NCBI GenBank assembly: GCA_017461365.1
Contig: JAFTYG010000051.1
Coordinates: 24,977 to 88,976, forward strand
Direction: 5' to 3'
DNA length: 64,000 bases
DNA from: Clostridia bacterium
Lineage (GTDB): Bacteria > Bacillota > Clostridia > Oscillospirales > CAG-272
The position numbers were made by a program, and so were the translations under genes. Shown in pieces: positions 23,830 to 32,801 of the stretch. Numbering within the stretch: position 1 is the stretch's first letter; every line of letters begins with the position of its first letter. Below the pieces are notes generated by a model, which did no database searches, was not told the DNA's origin, and was given only the letters and a program-made list of their open reading frames with translations.

Positions 23830-25089
23830 TCAGAGTTTTATTTTTCTGCATTCCATGTAGTAGCGTTTGTCCTCGGCGTGTCCCATCGAAAAGGTCTTTC
23901 TCGGAAGCGCGCCGTCAAACATTACAGTCGGGAAAAGGGCGTCCTTGGTCATTCCCGAGAAGATGAAGCCTATCGATCTCTCCCTCTTCAGAAGTCCCTT
24001 CACCGAGTCCTCGCCGTGGATGTAATCGACCTCAGCGCCCGAGTGAGTCTTTATGTAGCCGTCGATGAAATCCTGAAGCGTTCCTACCGTCAACTGCTTT
24101 TCGGGGGCGGGAATATCGAGGACACCCTCGACGGAGCCGTACATATAAGTAAGCGTCTGAGGCTTTGCGTCACCCGAAAGAGCGTTTATATATTTGGAAA
24201 GCTCGGATATAACGTCCTCGGGATCAACGCCGAACATAACGCGGTAGATGGGCTCGAATTTGAGCGCCTCGTCGTGGATGTTCACCACCTCGACAAGAGC
24301 ATAGCGCGCGGGATGAGAGCTTGCCGCCTCTTCACCGATCGCCGCTTTGACCTCCTCGTAAGCCGCCTTTGCCGAAGCCAGCGAATGGTTGCCGTCTCCT
24401 ACCGCAAAGAGGAGAGGCGACAGACCGTCCTTGCCGTATCTTTCTTTCATAGCCTCGGGGGTTATGAGAGCGTCAAGCGCCGCTCCTACCTCAGCTATCT
24501 CGGTGTCGCAAAGAAGCCTTCCGGTAATATGTCCGCCGCCGAGCATAAGATCGCTGTCGTAGAGATACTCGCCCGTCTTGCCCGAAAGAGGCTCGATAAC
24601 AGTTCTCGCCGCATCGTCGATAAGAAGCATAACGTGGGGGAGCTCTATGCAGGCGTCGCGCCTGATGGCAACTCTCGGCGGTATTCTCTCAACCACCGTC
24701 GCCTCTGTCGCGCGTATGAGAGAGGACGCGCCGCGGCAGTAATCGTACGCTTCAAGGTCGACCGCCATAACTATACCGCGACGAACGCTTCCGTCCGATT
24801 GCGTGCGCTCAACGTATATCATGGAGTTCTCACGGCAGATAAGCTCATCCGAGAGATATTTTTTCATCGTTTCGTTTATCTGGGGTATTCTCTCACCCGA
24901 CTCGGAAAGATAGACCTCGGGGAGAATGAGTCGGAGCGTTGAGGGAGCGCCGCCAACGTAGCTTTCCGCCTTTTGCCAATATTCGGGCTCGCTTGTGAAT
25001 TGATCGCAGGCAACGACAGCCCATTTGTCTGCGGCTGTTTTATTGAAGTCGGGCAGAAGTATATCTGCCGATGAGTAGCATTTTTTCAT
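23830..25089 (-). CDS. DUF1015 family protein
   Basis: About 419 residues matching the widespread DUF1015 family (COG4198). Family features are visible: ADKWAVVACDQFTSEPEYW near the N-terminus, the long conserved middle, and the GDGNHSLASAKAAYEEVK motif in the second half. No signal peptide or membrane segment, so cytoplasmic. The biochemical role of the family is not established. Start ATG 25089 has AAGGAGGG upstream and overlaps the stop of the GDPD gene by four bases (ATGA); the upstream part of the longer open frame lies inside that gene and is rejected. Confidence 0.9.
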   Translation of the reverse strand: MKKCYSSADILLPDFNKTAADKWAVVACDQFTSEPEYWQKAESYVGGAPSTLRLILPEVYLSESGERIPQINETMKKYLSDELICRENSMIYVERTQSDGSVRRGIVMAVDLEAYDYCRGASSLIRATEATVVERIPPRVAIRRDACIELPHVMLLIDDAARTVIEPLSGKTGEYLYDSDLMLGGGHITGRLLCDTEIAEVGAALDALITPEAMKERYGKDGLSPLLFAVGDGNHSLASAKAAYEEVKAAIGEEAASSHPARYALVEVVNIHDEALKFEPIYRVMFGVDPEDVISELSKYINALSGDAKPQTLTYMYGSVEGVLDIPAPEKQLTVGTLQDFIDGYIKTHSGAEVDYIHGEDSVKGLLKRERSIGFIFSGMTKDALFPTVMFDGALPRKTFSMGHAEDKRYYMECRKIKL

Positions 25090-25919
25090 TTTTTGTTTCC
25101 CTCCTTGGGTAAAAAGTTTTCGAATATCGTAAAATATCCCGCCTTTCTGCACGAAACGTACTCGCGCCCGTCGCGTACCGTCCATATATATCCGTTGACG
25201 TGGAACGCCTTAGTGCAGAGAAGAAAGCTGAGATTTTTCTTCTTTTTTCCGTTGATGGCTATGAAATCGGGACGTGAGAGAAAGTTCGTGAGCATATTCG
25301 TAAGCAGAAAGCTGACGATATATTTTCCGCGCCTGTTCCCCTCAAGCAACCCCGTTACAAGCTGACCTCTCGCATAAGACGGGCGGTATCGCTTGAACCA
25401 CATGAGAATGAGTGGGCTGAAGGACTCAACGCAGAACGCACCCCGATAGCCATCAAGCATATTTGCCGCCGATCTGCAAAGGACGTCGTTCGGCAGCTCT
25501 CCCTTGACCTCGATAAGAAGCGGCACGCGCCCGTCCACAAGCTTGAGTACCTCGGCAAGCGTTGGGATCTTCTCGTCGGTTTTTGAAAGCCTCAGCTCTT
25601 TCAGCTCACGCAAAGTGAGCTCGGAGACCTTTTTGTCAACTCCGCACATCCGCTTTAGGTTGTCATCGTGAAAGACAACGACGCGCCTGTCCTTTGAGAG
25701 CTGAATGTCAAGCTCAATGCCTACGCCGTGGCGTACCGCAAGAGAGAACGCGGAAAGGGAATTTTCGGGTATCCTCTTTGTCCAGAGTCCTCTGTGCGCA
25801 TAGTTGCAGGAGAGAAGCTCCATGTCGGCAGGATCGGCAAGTCGCGGAGATATGAGAAAAACGTATATCAGGGCAAGGATGGCGATAACGAATACCGCGA
25901 TACCGAGATAGACGGTCAT
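25086..25919 (-). CDS. Membrane-anchored glycerophosphodiester phosphodiesterase
   Basis: A 277-residue GDPD-family protein. One N-terminal membrane helix (about 3-24) anchors a TIM-barrel domain with the catalytic pattern AHRGLWTKRIPENSLSAF (His-Arg, Glu-Asn), GIELDIQLSKDRRVVVFHDDNLKRM (Glu-Asp, His) and LLIEVKGE. The family hydrolyses glycerophosphodiesters to glycerol-3-phosphate and an alcohol. Orientation relative to the membrane cannot be decided by eye. Overlaps both neighbours by four bases. Confidence 0.92.
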   Translation of the reverse strand: MTVYLGIAVFVIAILALIYVFLISPRLADPADMELLSCNYAHRGLWTKRIPENSLSAFSLAVRHGVGIELDIQLSKDRRVVVFHDDNLKRMCGVDKKVSELTLRELKELRLSKTDEKIPTLAEVLKLVDGRVPLLIEVKGELPNDVLCRSAANMLDGYRGAFCVESFSPLILMWFKRYRPSYARGQLVTGLLEGNRRGKYIVSFLLTNMLTNFLSRPDFIAINGKKKKNLSFLLCTKAFHVNGYIWTVRDGREYVSCRKAGYFTIFENFLPKEGNKK

Positions 25920-26488
25920 ACGCGCTTCCTCTCGGAAATGAGCTTTTCGGCGCGGAGAGCGGCGACCTGCGTCTTTCCGTCGGGTATCTCGCCGCGCATT
26001 ACCATACCGACAAGCTCGGATAAGGGAATACGCACCGTTTCTATAAATTCATCCTCGTCGGGATCGGTGTCTCCGAAGGTAAGTCCCTCTGCCATATACA
26101 TATGAATACATTCGTCAAGAATTGCGGGAGAGCCGAGGTATTTTCCGAGATAGGTCAGACGCTCGCATACAGCTCCCGTCTCCTCGCGGAGCTCACGGCG
26201 GACGGCGCTTTCGGGATCCTCCCCCTTGTAGTCGAGCTTACCCGCAGGTATCTCAAGAAGCACGTCGGATACGGCATAGCGGTACTGACGGACGCAGATG
26301 ACCTCGCTCCCGTCGGTTATCGGAATAACGCAGACGGCTCCGATGTGGCGGTTGTATTCTCTGTAAGCGGGCTTGCCGTCGGGCAGGGTTATATCGTCGC
26401 GGTACACGTGGAGTATGTTTCCGTCGTAGATCAGCTTGGAGCTGACCTTCTTTTCAATAAACTTTGAAATATCCTTAGAAAATTCCAT
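25916..26488 (-). CDS. Nudix hydrolase, ADP-ribose pyrophosphatase type
   Basis: About 190 residues. The Nudix box runs from GKLDYKGEDPE through REL-REETGA and has one residue more than the canonical spacing in its first part, plus the upstream EIPAG typical of ADP-ribose/sugar-nucleotide pyrophosphatases. It should hydrolyse ADP-ribose or a similar NDP-X. Start at ATG 26488 with GGAGAGG upstream; the longer frame begins inside the promoter. First gene of the Nudix-GDPD-DUF1015-UDG-AEC operon. Confidence 0.93.
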   Translation of the reverse strand: MEFSKDISKFIEKKVSSKLIYDGNILHVYRDDITLPDGKPAYREYNRHIGAVCVIPITDGSEVICVRQYRYAVSDVLLEIPAGKLDYKGEDPESAVRRELREETGAVCERLTYLGKYLGSPAILDECIHMYMAEGLTFGDTDPDEDEFIETVRIPLSELVGMVMRGEIPDGKTQVAALRAEKLISERKRV

Positions 26489-26519
26489 AATCCTCTCCAA
26501 ATATAAAAATACAAATATA

Positions 26520-26548
26520 ATTATACAACAACCAAGGGCTAAAATCAA
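26520..26548 (-). promoter_or_regulatory. Promoter of the Nudix operon
   Basis: Minus strand TTGATT (26548-26543), 17 bases, TATAAT (26525-26520). Confidence 0.82.
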
Positions 26549-26568
26549 GAGATTACGCTAAATTTCGC

Positions 26569-26597
26569 TTGATTTGTTTGAATTTATATGGTACAAT
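26569..26597 (+). promoter_or_regulatory. Promoter of the RNase HI gene
   Basis: TTGATT at 26569, 17 bases, TACAAT at 26592, then a GGAGG site before ATG 26626. It is divergent from the Nudix operon promoter only 20 bases away. Confidence 0.82.
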
Positions 26598-26625
26598 ATA
26601 GGGGATAAATATTCGGAGGTAAGAT

Positions 26626-27060
26626 ATGAAGCACGTTGATATATATACCGACGGCGCGTGTCGGGGCAATCCCGGTAAGGGCGGTTGGGGAGCGATACTT
26701 GTTTACGGAGGCAGAGAAAAGGAGCTGTCGGGCGGAGAGGCGATGACCACCAATAACCGAATGGAGCTTATGGCGGCTATCGCGGCAATGGAGGCTCTGC
26801 GCGAGCCCTGCGATATTACGCTTACGTCCGACTCAAAATACCTGACCGACGCGATAAATAAGGGCTGGCTCAGGTCGTGGAAGAAAAACGGATGGGTGAA
26901 ATCCGATAAAAAGCCCGTGCTCAACGTAGAGCTTTGGGAGAGGATAGATAAGCTTTTGTCGGTGCATACTGTGCGCTTTGTGTGGGTGCATGGACACGCG
27001 GGACACGAATATAACGAAAGATGCGACGTGCTCGCTACCACGTACGCGGATAGTCTTTGA
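26626..27060 (+). CDS. rnhA: Ribonuclease HI
   Basis: A 144-residue endonuclease that removes RNA from RNA-DNA hybrids. The catalytic residues are in place: Asp9 ([12 protein letters not shown]), Glu47 (NNRMELMAA), Asp69 (TSDSKYL) and Asp134 (NERCDVLA), with the [11 protein letters not shown] loop carrying the assisting His. The handle region ([19 protein letters not shown]) is present, so it is of the E. coli-like type rather than the short retroviral-like type. Single-gene unit. Confidence 0.96.
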   Translation: MKHVDIYTDGACRGNPGKGGWGAILVYGGREKELSGGEAMTTNNRMELMAAIAAMEALREPCDITLTSDSKYLTDAINKGWLRSWKKNGWVKSDKKPVLNVELWERIDKLLSVHTVRFVWVHGHAGHEYNERCDVLATTYADSL

Positions 27061-27114
27061 TGATACGGAAGATTGAATTGATATTTTAACTTGTGGTGAA
27101 AAACAAATATTTTA

Positions 27115-27462
27115 AGTATGAGGTAAATTTTGCTGACGCAAAAAAGATCCTTCACTGTGTCTGCAAGGTAGCGAGCCGTTCAGGATGACAGATAGTGAAT
27201 GCTTGGCGATGAACGTATGCATAATTCCATATATAAAGTGCTCGTAATAAACTTTGGCACATATCCTTTTCTTTATCTAAACTAACCTGTCATCACAGAG
27301 CATTTTTGCCGTTGGCAAAAGGAACCGCTTATAGGAGCATCTGTACGTTAATTCGAGCAAGAACTTGTTCTTGCCATTTCGCTAACAGCGAAATAGGCGT
27401 ATCGGAGTAGAGTATCATTGCGACGAAGTCGCTTTACTGTACTCTCTTCATTGGGAAAGTAT
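27115..27462. repeat. Modular interspersed element B, copy 1 (diverged)
   Basis: The gene-free stretch 27061-27534 is mostly this repeat. It shares with copies at 39356-39714 and 49871-50306 the segments GGTAAATTTTGCTGACGCAA, AAAGATCCTTCAC, GCAAGGTAGC-AGCCGTTCAGG and GCGACGAAGTCGCTTTACTG. It also has hairpin modules TTTTGCCGTTGGCAAAA and GCAAGAACTTGTTCTTGC, which occur in copy 3 but not copy 2. No gene seen inside. The ends are more degraded than in the other copies. Confidence 0.8.
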
Positions 27463-27510
27463 TTATAGTACAATCGAATTTTAAAAATCTTTCCCTAATC
27501 CACATTAAAC

Positions 27511-27536
27511 GGTGGCGCTTTTGCGCCCCATTTTTT
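27511..27536 (+). terminator. Terminator at the end of the RNase HI/repeat region
   Basis: GGTGGCGC / GCGCCCC stem with a TTTT loop, then ATTTTTT on the plus strand, just before the convergent AraC gene. Confidence 0.7.
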
Positions 27537-28296
27537 ATTTCTTGAAATTATAAAGATACTTCGATGGAGACACGCCCAAAGCCTTTTTGAACTCGACCGA
27601 AAAATACTTGTAGTCGTTGTACCCCGACATAAAGGCGACCTCCTCCAACGAATAGTACCCCGCGGAGATAAGCCCCGTCGCGTGCTGTATTCTCAGATCG
27701 ATAATATATTTTCGGGGAGACACGCCATACACTTTCTTGAAGAGCTTTCGGAAATAGACCTCGCTCATATATGACCTCTCCGCAAGCTGTCCGACAGTAA
27801 GCTCGGCGTCCCTGTAATTTTTCATCATGTATTCCACCGAGGCGGCTATGCGAGGATCTCTCGCCTCTGCCTTGAAGTTCTGCGCGTGGCACTCTGCAAG
27901 TATCTCGTAAAGAAGAGCGGAGCATCTGTATTTGTAGCCCGTATCCTTTCTGTTCCACAGCGCGATCATCTCGGAAAACAGATCCGACATCGTCTCGGGA
28001 TCCTTTGCCTCAAAGCACTCAATGCTCCTTGATATGCGGCTTGTCGTATCGAAATGTACGACTATCAACTCGTCAATAGAGGATATTCGGCTGTAATCAA
28101 GCCGCGCGGGAACGAAGCTGACGTAATTTGTCCCCACGTGATGCTCCTCCTTTTCAGTGCGCAGAAGCGTGTCGGCGCGGGAGCGGAAGGACAGAGCGTT
28201 ATAGTTCCGACCGCTGTTGAACATACTTATATTTTTTTGCTTCAATTCAATGACGTCCAAAATATTAAAGGCGAGAATATCTTTTTCGAAAAACAT
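27535..28296 (-). CDS. AraC family transcriptional regulator
   Basis: A 253-residue regulator with an N-terminal cupin-like sensing region and two helix-turn-helix motifs in the last 100 residues (LTVGQLAERSYMSEVYFRKLF and SLEEVAFMSGYNDYKYFSVEFKK). The closing VSPSKY signature is typical of AraC/XylS activators that respond to sugars. It is divergent from the GH10 operon, so it most likely controls that operon. The two promoters share a 13-base perfect inverted repeat covering both -10 boxes. ATG 28296 has AGGAGG upstream. Confidence 0.93.
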   Translation of the reverse strand: MFFEKDILAFNILDVIELKQKNISMFNSGRNYNALSFRSRADTLLRTEKEEHHVGTNYVSFVPARLDYSRISSIDELIVVHFDTTSRISRSIECFEAKDPETMSDLFSEMIALWNRKDTGYKYRCSALLYEILAECHAQNFKAEARDPRIAASVEYMMKNYRDAELTVGQLAERSYMSEVYFRKLFKKVYGVSPRKYIIDLRIQHATGLISAGYYSLEEVAFMSGYNDYKYFSVEFKKALGVSPSKYLYNFKK

Positions 28297-28322
28297 AACA
28301 CATTCCTCCTTTTCTTTGCTTG

Positions 28323-28351
28323 ATTATAGCATATCTGTTTCGAAAAGTCAA
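28323..28351 (-). promoter_or_regulatory. Promoter of the AraC gene
   Basis: Minus strand TTGACT (28351-28346), 17 bases ending in TGC, TATAAT (28328-28323). The -10 lies inside an inverted-repeat arm (28323-28335). Confidence 0.85.
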
Positions 28352-28388
28352 CCTATTATATCGTTTTAGAGGTGTATTTTTCGCGTAG

Positions 28389-28401
28389 GATATGCTATAA
28401 T
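28389..28401 (+). promoter_or_regulatory. Extended -10 promoter of the GH10 operon, inverted-repeat arm
   Basis: GATATGCTATAAT holds TGC-TATAAT (an extended -10) with no good -35, as expected for an activator-dependent promoter. It is the exact reverse complement of 28323-28335, the -10 region of the divergent araC-type gene. Confidence 0.7.
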
Positions 28402-28436
28402 TTTTTTGAAATTCAAAAGCTGAGGAGGGCTTTTTT

Positions 28437-29786
28437 ATGAATGAAAGAAGAAAGATCCTCAATCTGTTCGAGGAGCACAGCGATTTTTATAACGGTAAGG
28501 TGAGTACGGGTATCGAAAAGAACCGAAAAGGCAACGCGATGCTGAGCGTTACCGACAGCGAGGGTAACGCCGTTCCGAGCGCCCGCGTCAAGCTGTCTCA
28601 GCGCTCTCACGAGTTCCGCTTCGGAGCTAATCTCTTTATGCTCGACGAGCTCGAAACACCCGAGAAAAACGACGCCTACAAAAAATATTTTTCCGACGTA
28701 TTCAATATGGCAACGCTTCCGTTTTATTGGGATACGCTTGAGCCCGAAAAGGGAAAGCCAAGATACCCGTCGGACAGCCCCAAGGTCTACCGACGTCCGT
28801 CTCCGGACCTGTGTCTTGAATTTTGCAAGGAGCACGGCATCGAGCCGCGTGAGCACGCGCTTGCATACGATCATTTCTTTCCCGATTGGCTGTGCGGAGC
28901 GAGCGTTGACGAGGTAAAGAGCGAGCTTGAACGCCGCTACCGCGAAATATCCGAGCGCTACGCAGATAAGATCCCCACTATTGAGGTAACTAACGAAATG
29001 GCGTGGGAAAAGGGAAGGACAGCCTTTTACGACGAGCCCGATTTCGTCGAATGGTGCTTCCGCCTTGCCGAAAAATATTTTCCGAACAATCAGCTCGTTA
29101 TAAACGAGACGACGAGCCACGCTTGGAAGGACCGTTGCAGAGTGACCGACAAATATTACTCCTACATAGAAGCCAATATGTTAAAGGGCGCGAGGATAGA
29201 TGCCGTAGGTATGCAGTACCATCTTTTCTACAAGCGCGAGGATGAATATGAGAAAACGAGACTTACCCTCGATCCCGTAAACCTTTATAAGCATATGGAT
29301 CTCTATTCAAATTTTGGAAAGCCCTTGCAGATAACCGAGATCACCGTTCCCGCATATTCGTGGGAGAGCGAGGACGAGGAGATACAAGCGGAGGTAATCG
29401 AAAAGCTCTATTCTCTGTGGTTCTCACATCCGAACGTCGAGCAGATAATATATTGGAATCTTGTCGACGGATATGCCCATGTGTGGGATCCCGATCCTGA
29501 TAAGATCAGGGAGACACAAGGCGATATGACGCTTGGTGAGAATTACTATTACGGCGGACTTCTCCGTTTCGATCTTTCACCCAAGCCCGCTTATGAAAAG
29601 ATAAAGGAGCTTACGCAGAGAGTTTGGCACACCGAGGCTGAGGCGATCACCGACGAAAAGGGAGGCGCATCGTTCAGAGGCTTCTTCGGTGACTATGACG
29701 TGGAGATAGAGGCGAATGGAAAGACAGTTAAAACGCAGCTTTCGCTCTCGAAGAACGGCGAGAATTCCTTTGCTTTGACCGTATAA
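28437..29786 (+). CDS. Glycoside hydrolase family 10 (endo-1,4-beta-xylanase-like), cytoplasmic
   Basis: A 449-residue protein. An N-terminal beta-rich part with RSHEFRFGANLFML precedes a GH10 TIM barrel. The acid/base Glu187 is in TNEMAWE and the nucleophile Glu301 in QITEITVP. The WN-DG segment IIYWNLVDGYAHVW and a late LRFDLSPKPAYEKI also match the family. A short beta-rich extension closes the protein. There is no signal peptide, so it should act on imported xylo-oligosaccharides or related glycosides. First gene of a five-gene operon with sugar-acid enzymes, divergent from an AraC regulator. Confidence 0.88.
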   Translation: MNERRKILNLFEEHSDFYNGKVSTGIEKNRKGNAMLSVTDSEGNAVPSARVKLSQRSHEFRFGANLFMLDELETPEKNDAYKKYFSDVFNMATLPFYWDTLEPEKGKPRYPSDSPKVYRRPSPDLCLEFCKEHGIEPREHALAYDHFFPDWLCGASVDEVKSELERRYREISERYADKIPTIEVTNEMAWEKGRTAFYDEPDFVEWCFRLAEKYFPNNQLVINETTSHAWKDRCRVTDKYYSYIEANMLKGARIDAVGMQYHLFYKREDEYEKTRLTLDPVNLYKHMDLYSNFGKPLQITEITVPAYSWESEDEEIQAEVIEKLYSLWFSHPNVEQIIYWNLVDGYAHVWDPDPDKIRETQGDMTLGENYYYGGLLRFDLSPKPAYEKIKELTQRVWHTEAEAITDEKGGASFRGFFGDYDVEIEANGKTVKTQLSLSKNGENSFALTV

Positions 29787-29802
29787 GAGAAAGAGGTATA
29801 TT

Positions 29803-31140
29803 ATGAATTATTACTCAAATCCGACAGACCTGAGAATTACCGATATGCGTTTTGTCGATATTGACGGCGCACCCAAGCGCTGTACTATCCTCAGAATAGA
29901 CACGAACCAAGGCATCAGCGGATACGGAGAGGTGCGCGACGCATCCTCAAAGACCTACGCGCTGATGCTCAAAAGCCGAATACTCGGTGAAAACCCCTGT
30001 AACGTAGACAAGATATTCCGAAAGATAAAGCAGTTTGGCGGTCCCTCGCGTCAGGGCGGCGGAGTTTCGGGAATTGAGATCGCCCTCTGGGATCTTGCGG
30101 GAAAGGCGTACGGCGTACCGCTGTATCAGCTTCTCGGCGGTAAGTTCCGCGACGAGGTCAGAGTTTACTGCGACACAGACGTTGACGGTAAGCACACGGG
30201 ACACGATATGGGACTTGCGCTCAAAAAAAGAATGGAGATGGGCTTTACCTTCTTAAAAATGGATCTCGGTATAGGTCTGCTCCTTGACGAGCCCGATACG
30301 CTCAACGCTCCGCTCGGCTTTATAGATGATATGAAAAAATACGCCTCGCACATTCTCAACGTTCAGGGCGGAAGCGTCACGGCGGATATGGTAAAGCATC
30401 AGAAGAGCTATTCGATCGTTACCACAGCCCATCCGCATACGGGCATACACCTTACCGAAAAGGGACTCGACTTCCTTGAAAATTATGTAAAAGAGGTAAG
30501 AGAGGTCATTGGATATGAGGTGCCTCTGGCGGTCGACCATTTCGGGCACATCTGCGTTGAGGATTGCATACGCTTTGCGCGCAGAATGGAAAGGTATAAC
30601 CTTGCGTGGATAGAGGATATGGTGCCGTGGATGTACACCGACCAATACGTAAGACTCAGAAACAGCACGACGATACCCGTTTGTACGGGAGAGGATATTT
30701 ATCTCAAAGAGGGCTTTGAGACACTCATCAAGGCGGGCGGCGTTTCGGTGATACACCCCGACATCCTCACCTGCGGCGGCGCGCTTGAGCTCAAAAAGAT
30801 AGGCGATATAGCCGACGAGAACGGCGTTGCGGTGGCTATACATATGGCGGAAAGCCCAGTTGCCTGTCTTGCGGCGGTGCATACCGCGGCGGCGATGCAC
30901 AACGTGCTCGCACTTGAATTCCACTCGGTGGACGTACCGTGGTGGGCGGATATGGTAACGGGTATAGATAACCCCATATTCAAAAACGGATTTATAAAAG
31001 TCCCCGAAAAGCCGGGACTTGGCTTCGACAGTCTCAACGAGGAAGTCCTGCGCGAGCATATAAATCCGAGCATCCCCGGATACTTTGAGCCTACCGACGA
31101 ATGGAACCGAGAATTTTCAAATGATAGAATATGGAGCTGA
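29803..31140 (+). CDS. Enolase-superfamily dehydratase/racemase (mandelate racemase/MLE type)
   Basis: A 445-residue enzyme of the enolase superfamily that probably dehydrates an aldonic or uronic acid. The N-terminal capping domain leads into a barrel with metal ligands Asp245 (LAVDHFGH), Glu271 (WIEDMVP) and Glu297 (CTGEDIY). Lys152 (FLKMDLG) is at the usual base position and His347 (AIHMAES) late in the barrel. A loop of about 60 residues (160-220) between the Lys and the first metal ligand is longer than in simple mandelate racemases. The exact substrate is not readable; neighbours suggest a pentonate or similar acid. Starts 17 bases after the GH10 gene. Confidence 0.87.
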   Translation: MNYYSNPTDLRITDMRFVDIDGAPKRCTILRIDTNQGISGYGEVRDASSKTYALMLKSRILGENPCNVDKIFRKIKQFGGPSRQGGGVSGIEIALWDLAGKAYGVPLYQLLGGKFRDEVRVYCDTDVDGKHTGHDMGLALKKRMEMGFTFLKMDLGIGLLLDEPDTLNAPLGFIDDMKKYASHILNVQGGSVTADMVKHQKSYSIVTTAHPHTGIHLTEKGLDFLENYVKEVREVIGYEVPLAVDHFGHICVEDCIRFARRMERYNLAWIEDMVPWMYTDQYVRLRNSTTIPVCTGEDIYLKEGFETLIKAGGVSVIHPDILTCGGALELKKIGDIADENGVAVAIHMAESPVACLAAVHTAAAMHNVLALEFHSVDVPWWADMVTGIDNPIFKNGFIKVPEKPGLGFDSLNEEVLREHINPSIPGYFEPTDEWNREFSNDRIWS

Positions 31141-31146
31141 AAAAAG

Positions 31147-32061
31147 ATGCATTTTAATGATAGAGAAGAGGTAATCGCACTTACCCCGAATTGGAAGGGA
31201 GAAAGACTTCCCGACGGCAGACCTAAGGTCGCAGACAAATATCTTGACGCGCTTTACGGAATGACGCTTGAAGAGGTATGGAAGCCGATATTCGTTCTCG
31301 GCTACGAGCATCAGTTCGTAGGAGGCGGAGAAGCTCCTCTGCAAGCTCTCCACGACGACGGCAGAAAGCTTGTGGGACGCGCTGTTACCTGTACCTTTTG
31401 TCCCACCCGCCCCGACCTTCACGAGCTGCAGTTTACTCGCGGTGCTGAGGACGGACGGAGCGGAAACTACAATCAGTGGGTGATCGACAGCCTTTTAGAA
31501 CGCGACGTGGTGGTATGCGATATGTACGACAAAATATACAAGGGCACCTTCCTCGGAGGAAACCTTACCACCGCTGTCAAAAAGCGCACGAAAAACGGAG
31601 GCGCTGTCATATGGGGAGGAGTTCGCGACGTCGAGCAGATGAAGCAGGTGCCCGACGTTCAGGTGTATTATCGCGGTATCGATCCCACTCCTATCCGTGA
31701 GTTTGTAATGAAGGATTGGAACAGCATCACTTCCTTTGGCAGCGCGGTGTGCCTGCCGGGAGATGTCGTGTTCGGCGCGGGCGGCGGAGTGCTCTTTATC
31801 CCCTCTCACCTTGTTGCCGATGTGGTCGAAGGCGCAGCAAAGACTCACGTCAAGGACGATTTCGGATTTGAGATGATAGGACAGGGCAAATTCACCACAG
31901 CGCAGATCGATAGGAATACCTGGACTGAAGAAATGCTCGATATGCTCCTTGATTGGATAAAGAACGATCCCCGTGGAGAGGAATACAGAGACCTCGATTG
32001 GTCAAAGGAATACGACCTTGCCCGTAACGGTGATCCCAATGATACCCAAACGGCACTCTGA
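31147..32061 (+). CDS. RraA-family protein, likely 2-oxo acid aldolase
   Basis: A 304-residue member of the RraA/HMG-aldolase fold. The core motif region is present: VVVCDMYDKIYKGTFLGGNLTTAVKKR and GGAVIWGGVRDVEQM, followed by DWNSITSFGSAVCLPGDVVFGAGGGVLFIP, matching the GG-LT and G-RD phosphate/pyruvate-binding pattern of the family. Some relatives cleave 4-hydroxy-4-methyl-2-oxoglutarate or similar 2-oxo acids using a metal; others regulate RNase E. The operon context with a dehydratase, an SDR and a lactonase-like protein favours an aldolase. N- and C-terminal extensions make it longer than simple RraA (about 160-220). Confidence 0.82.
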   Translation: MHFNDREEVIALTPNWKGERLPDGRPKVADKYLDALYGMTLEEVWKPIFVLGYEHQFVGGGEAPLQALHDDGRKLVGRAVTCTFCPTRPDLHELQFTRGAEDGRSGNYNQWVIDSLLERDVVVCDMYDKIYKGTFLGGNLTTAVKKRTKNGGAVIWGGVRDVEQMKQVPDVQVYYRGIDPTPIREFVMKDWNSITSFGSAVCLPGDVVFGAGGGVLFIPSHLVADVVEGAAKTHVKDDFGFEMIGQGKFTTAQIDRNTWTEEMLDMLLDWIKNDPRGEEYRDLDWSKEYDLARNGDPNDTQTAL

Positions 32062-32072
32062 TGAGGTGAGAG

Positions 32073-32801
32073 ATGAAAACAGCATTTATCACAGGCTCGT
32101 CAAGAGGCATAGGCAGAGCCATAGCGCTCCGCCTTGCCCGTGACGGCTTTAAGATCATACTTCACGGCGTGAGCGAGAGCGCCAAAATAAGGGAGCTGAA
32201 AAGCACCGTAGAGAAAAATGGCGGTACGGCAGAGATAGCGACAGCCGATCTTTGCGATCTTGAAGCGACCTCGCGGCTTGTTAAAGCCGCGGCGAACGCC
32301 GATGTTCTTGTCCTCAACGCCTCGGTCCAGTACCGTACACCTTGGCAGAATATCACTCCCGAGGAGTGTTACAGTCAGCTGAACTGCAATTTCGTTTCCT
32401 CAATGATGCTCATTCAGACGGCAGTACCGCATATGAAGGAAGCGGGCTGGGGAAGGATCATTACTATCGGCTCTGTGCAGGAGGCAAAGCCTCATCCCGA
32501 TATGCTTGTTTACTCGGCATCAAAGGCGGCGCAGACAAATATGATGAAGTCGCTGTCCTTGCAGCTTTCTAAGGACGGGATCACGGTAAATAATGTGGCT
32601 CCGGGCGTTATATATACCGACAGAAATATTGAGGCGCTTTCTGATCCCGACTATGCAAAAAAGGTCACGGACAGCATTCCCGTGGGCTTTTACGGTAAGC
32701 CCGAGGATTGCGCGGGGATAGTTTCACTTTTGTGCTCCGACGAGGGAAGATACATAACGGGGCAGAGTATATATGTTGACGGAGGAAAAAGCATACTGTG
32801 A
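32073..32801 (+). CDS. SDR family oxidoreductase
   Basis: A 242-residue NAD(P)-dependent short-chain dehydrogenase. It has the glycine motif TGSSRGIGRA at 7-16, LVLNAS (NNAG-type position), catalytic Tyr/Lys in YSASKAA, and a C-terminal SDEGRYITGQSIYVDGG as in FabG/sugar dehydrogenases. The operon suggests oxidation of a sugar to its lactone, or of a sugar acid. Its stop codon overlaps the GTG start of the next gene by four bases. Confidence 0.93.
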   Translation: MKTAFITGSSRGIGRAIALRLARDGFKIILHGVSESAKIRELKSTVEKNGGTAEIATADLCDLEATSRLVKAAANADVLVLNASVQYRTPWQNITPEECYSQLNCNFVSSMMLIQTAVPHMKEAGWGRIITIGSVQEAKPHPDMLVYSASKAAQTNMMKSLSLQLSKDGITVNNVAPGVIYTDRNIEALSDPDYAKKVTDSIPVGFYGKPEDCAGIVSLLCSDEGRYITGQSIYVDGGKSIL

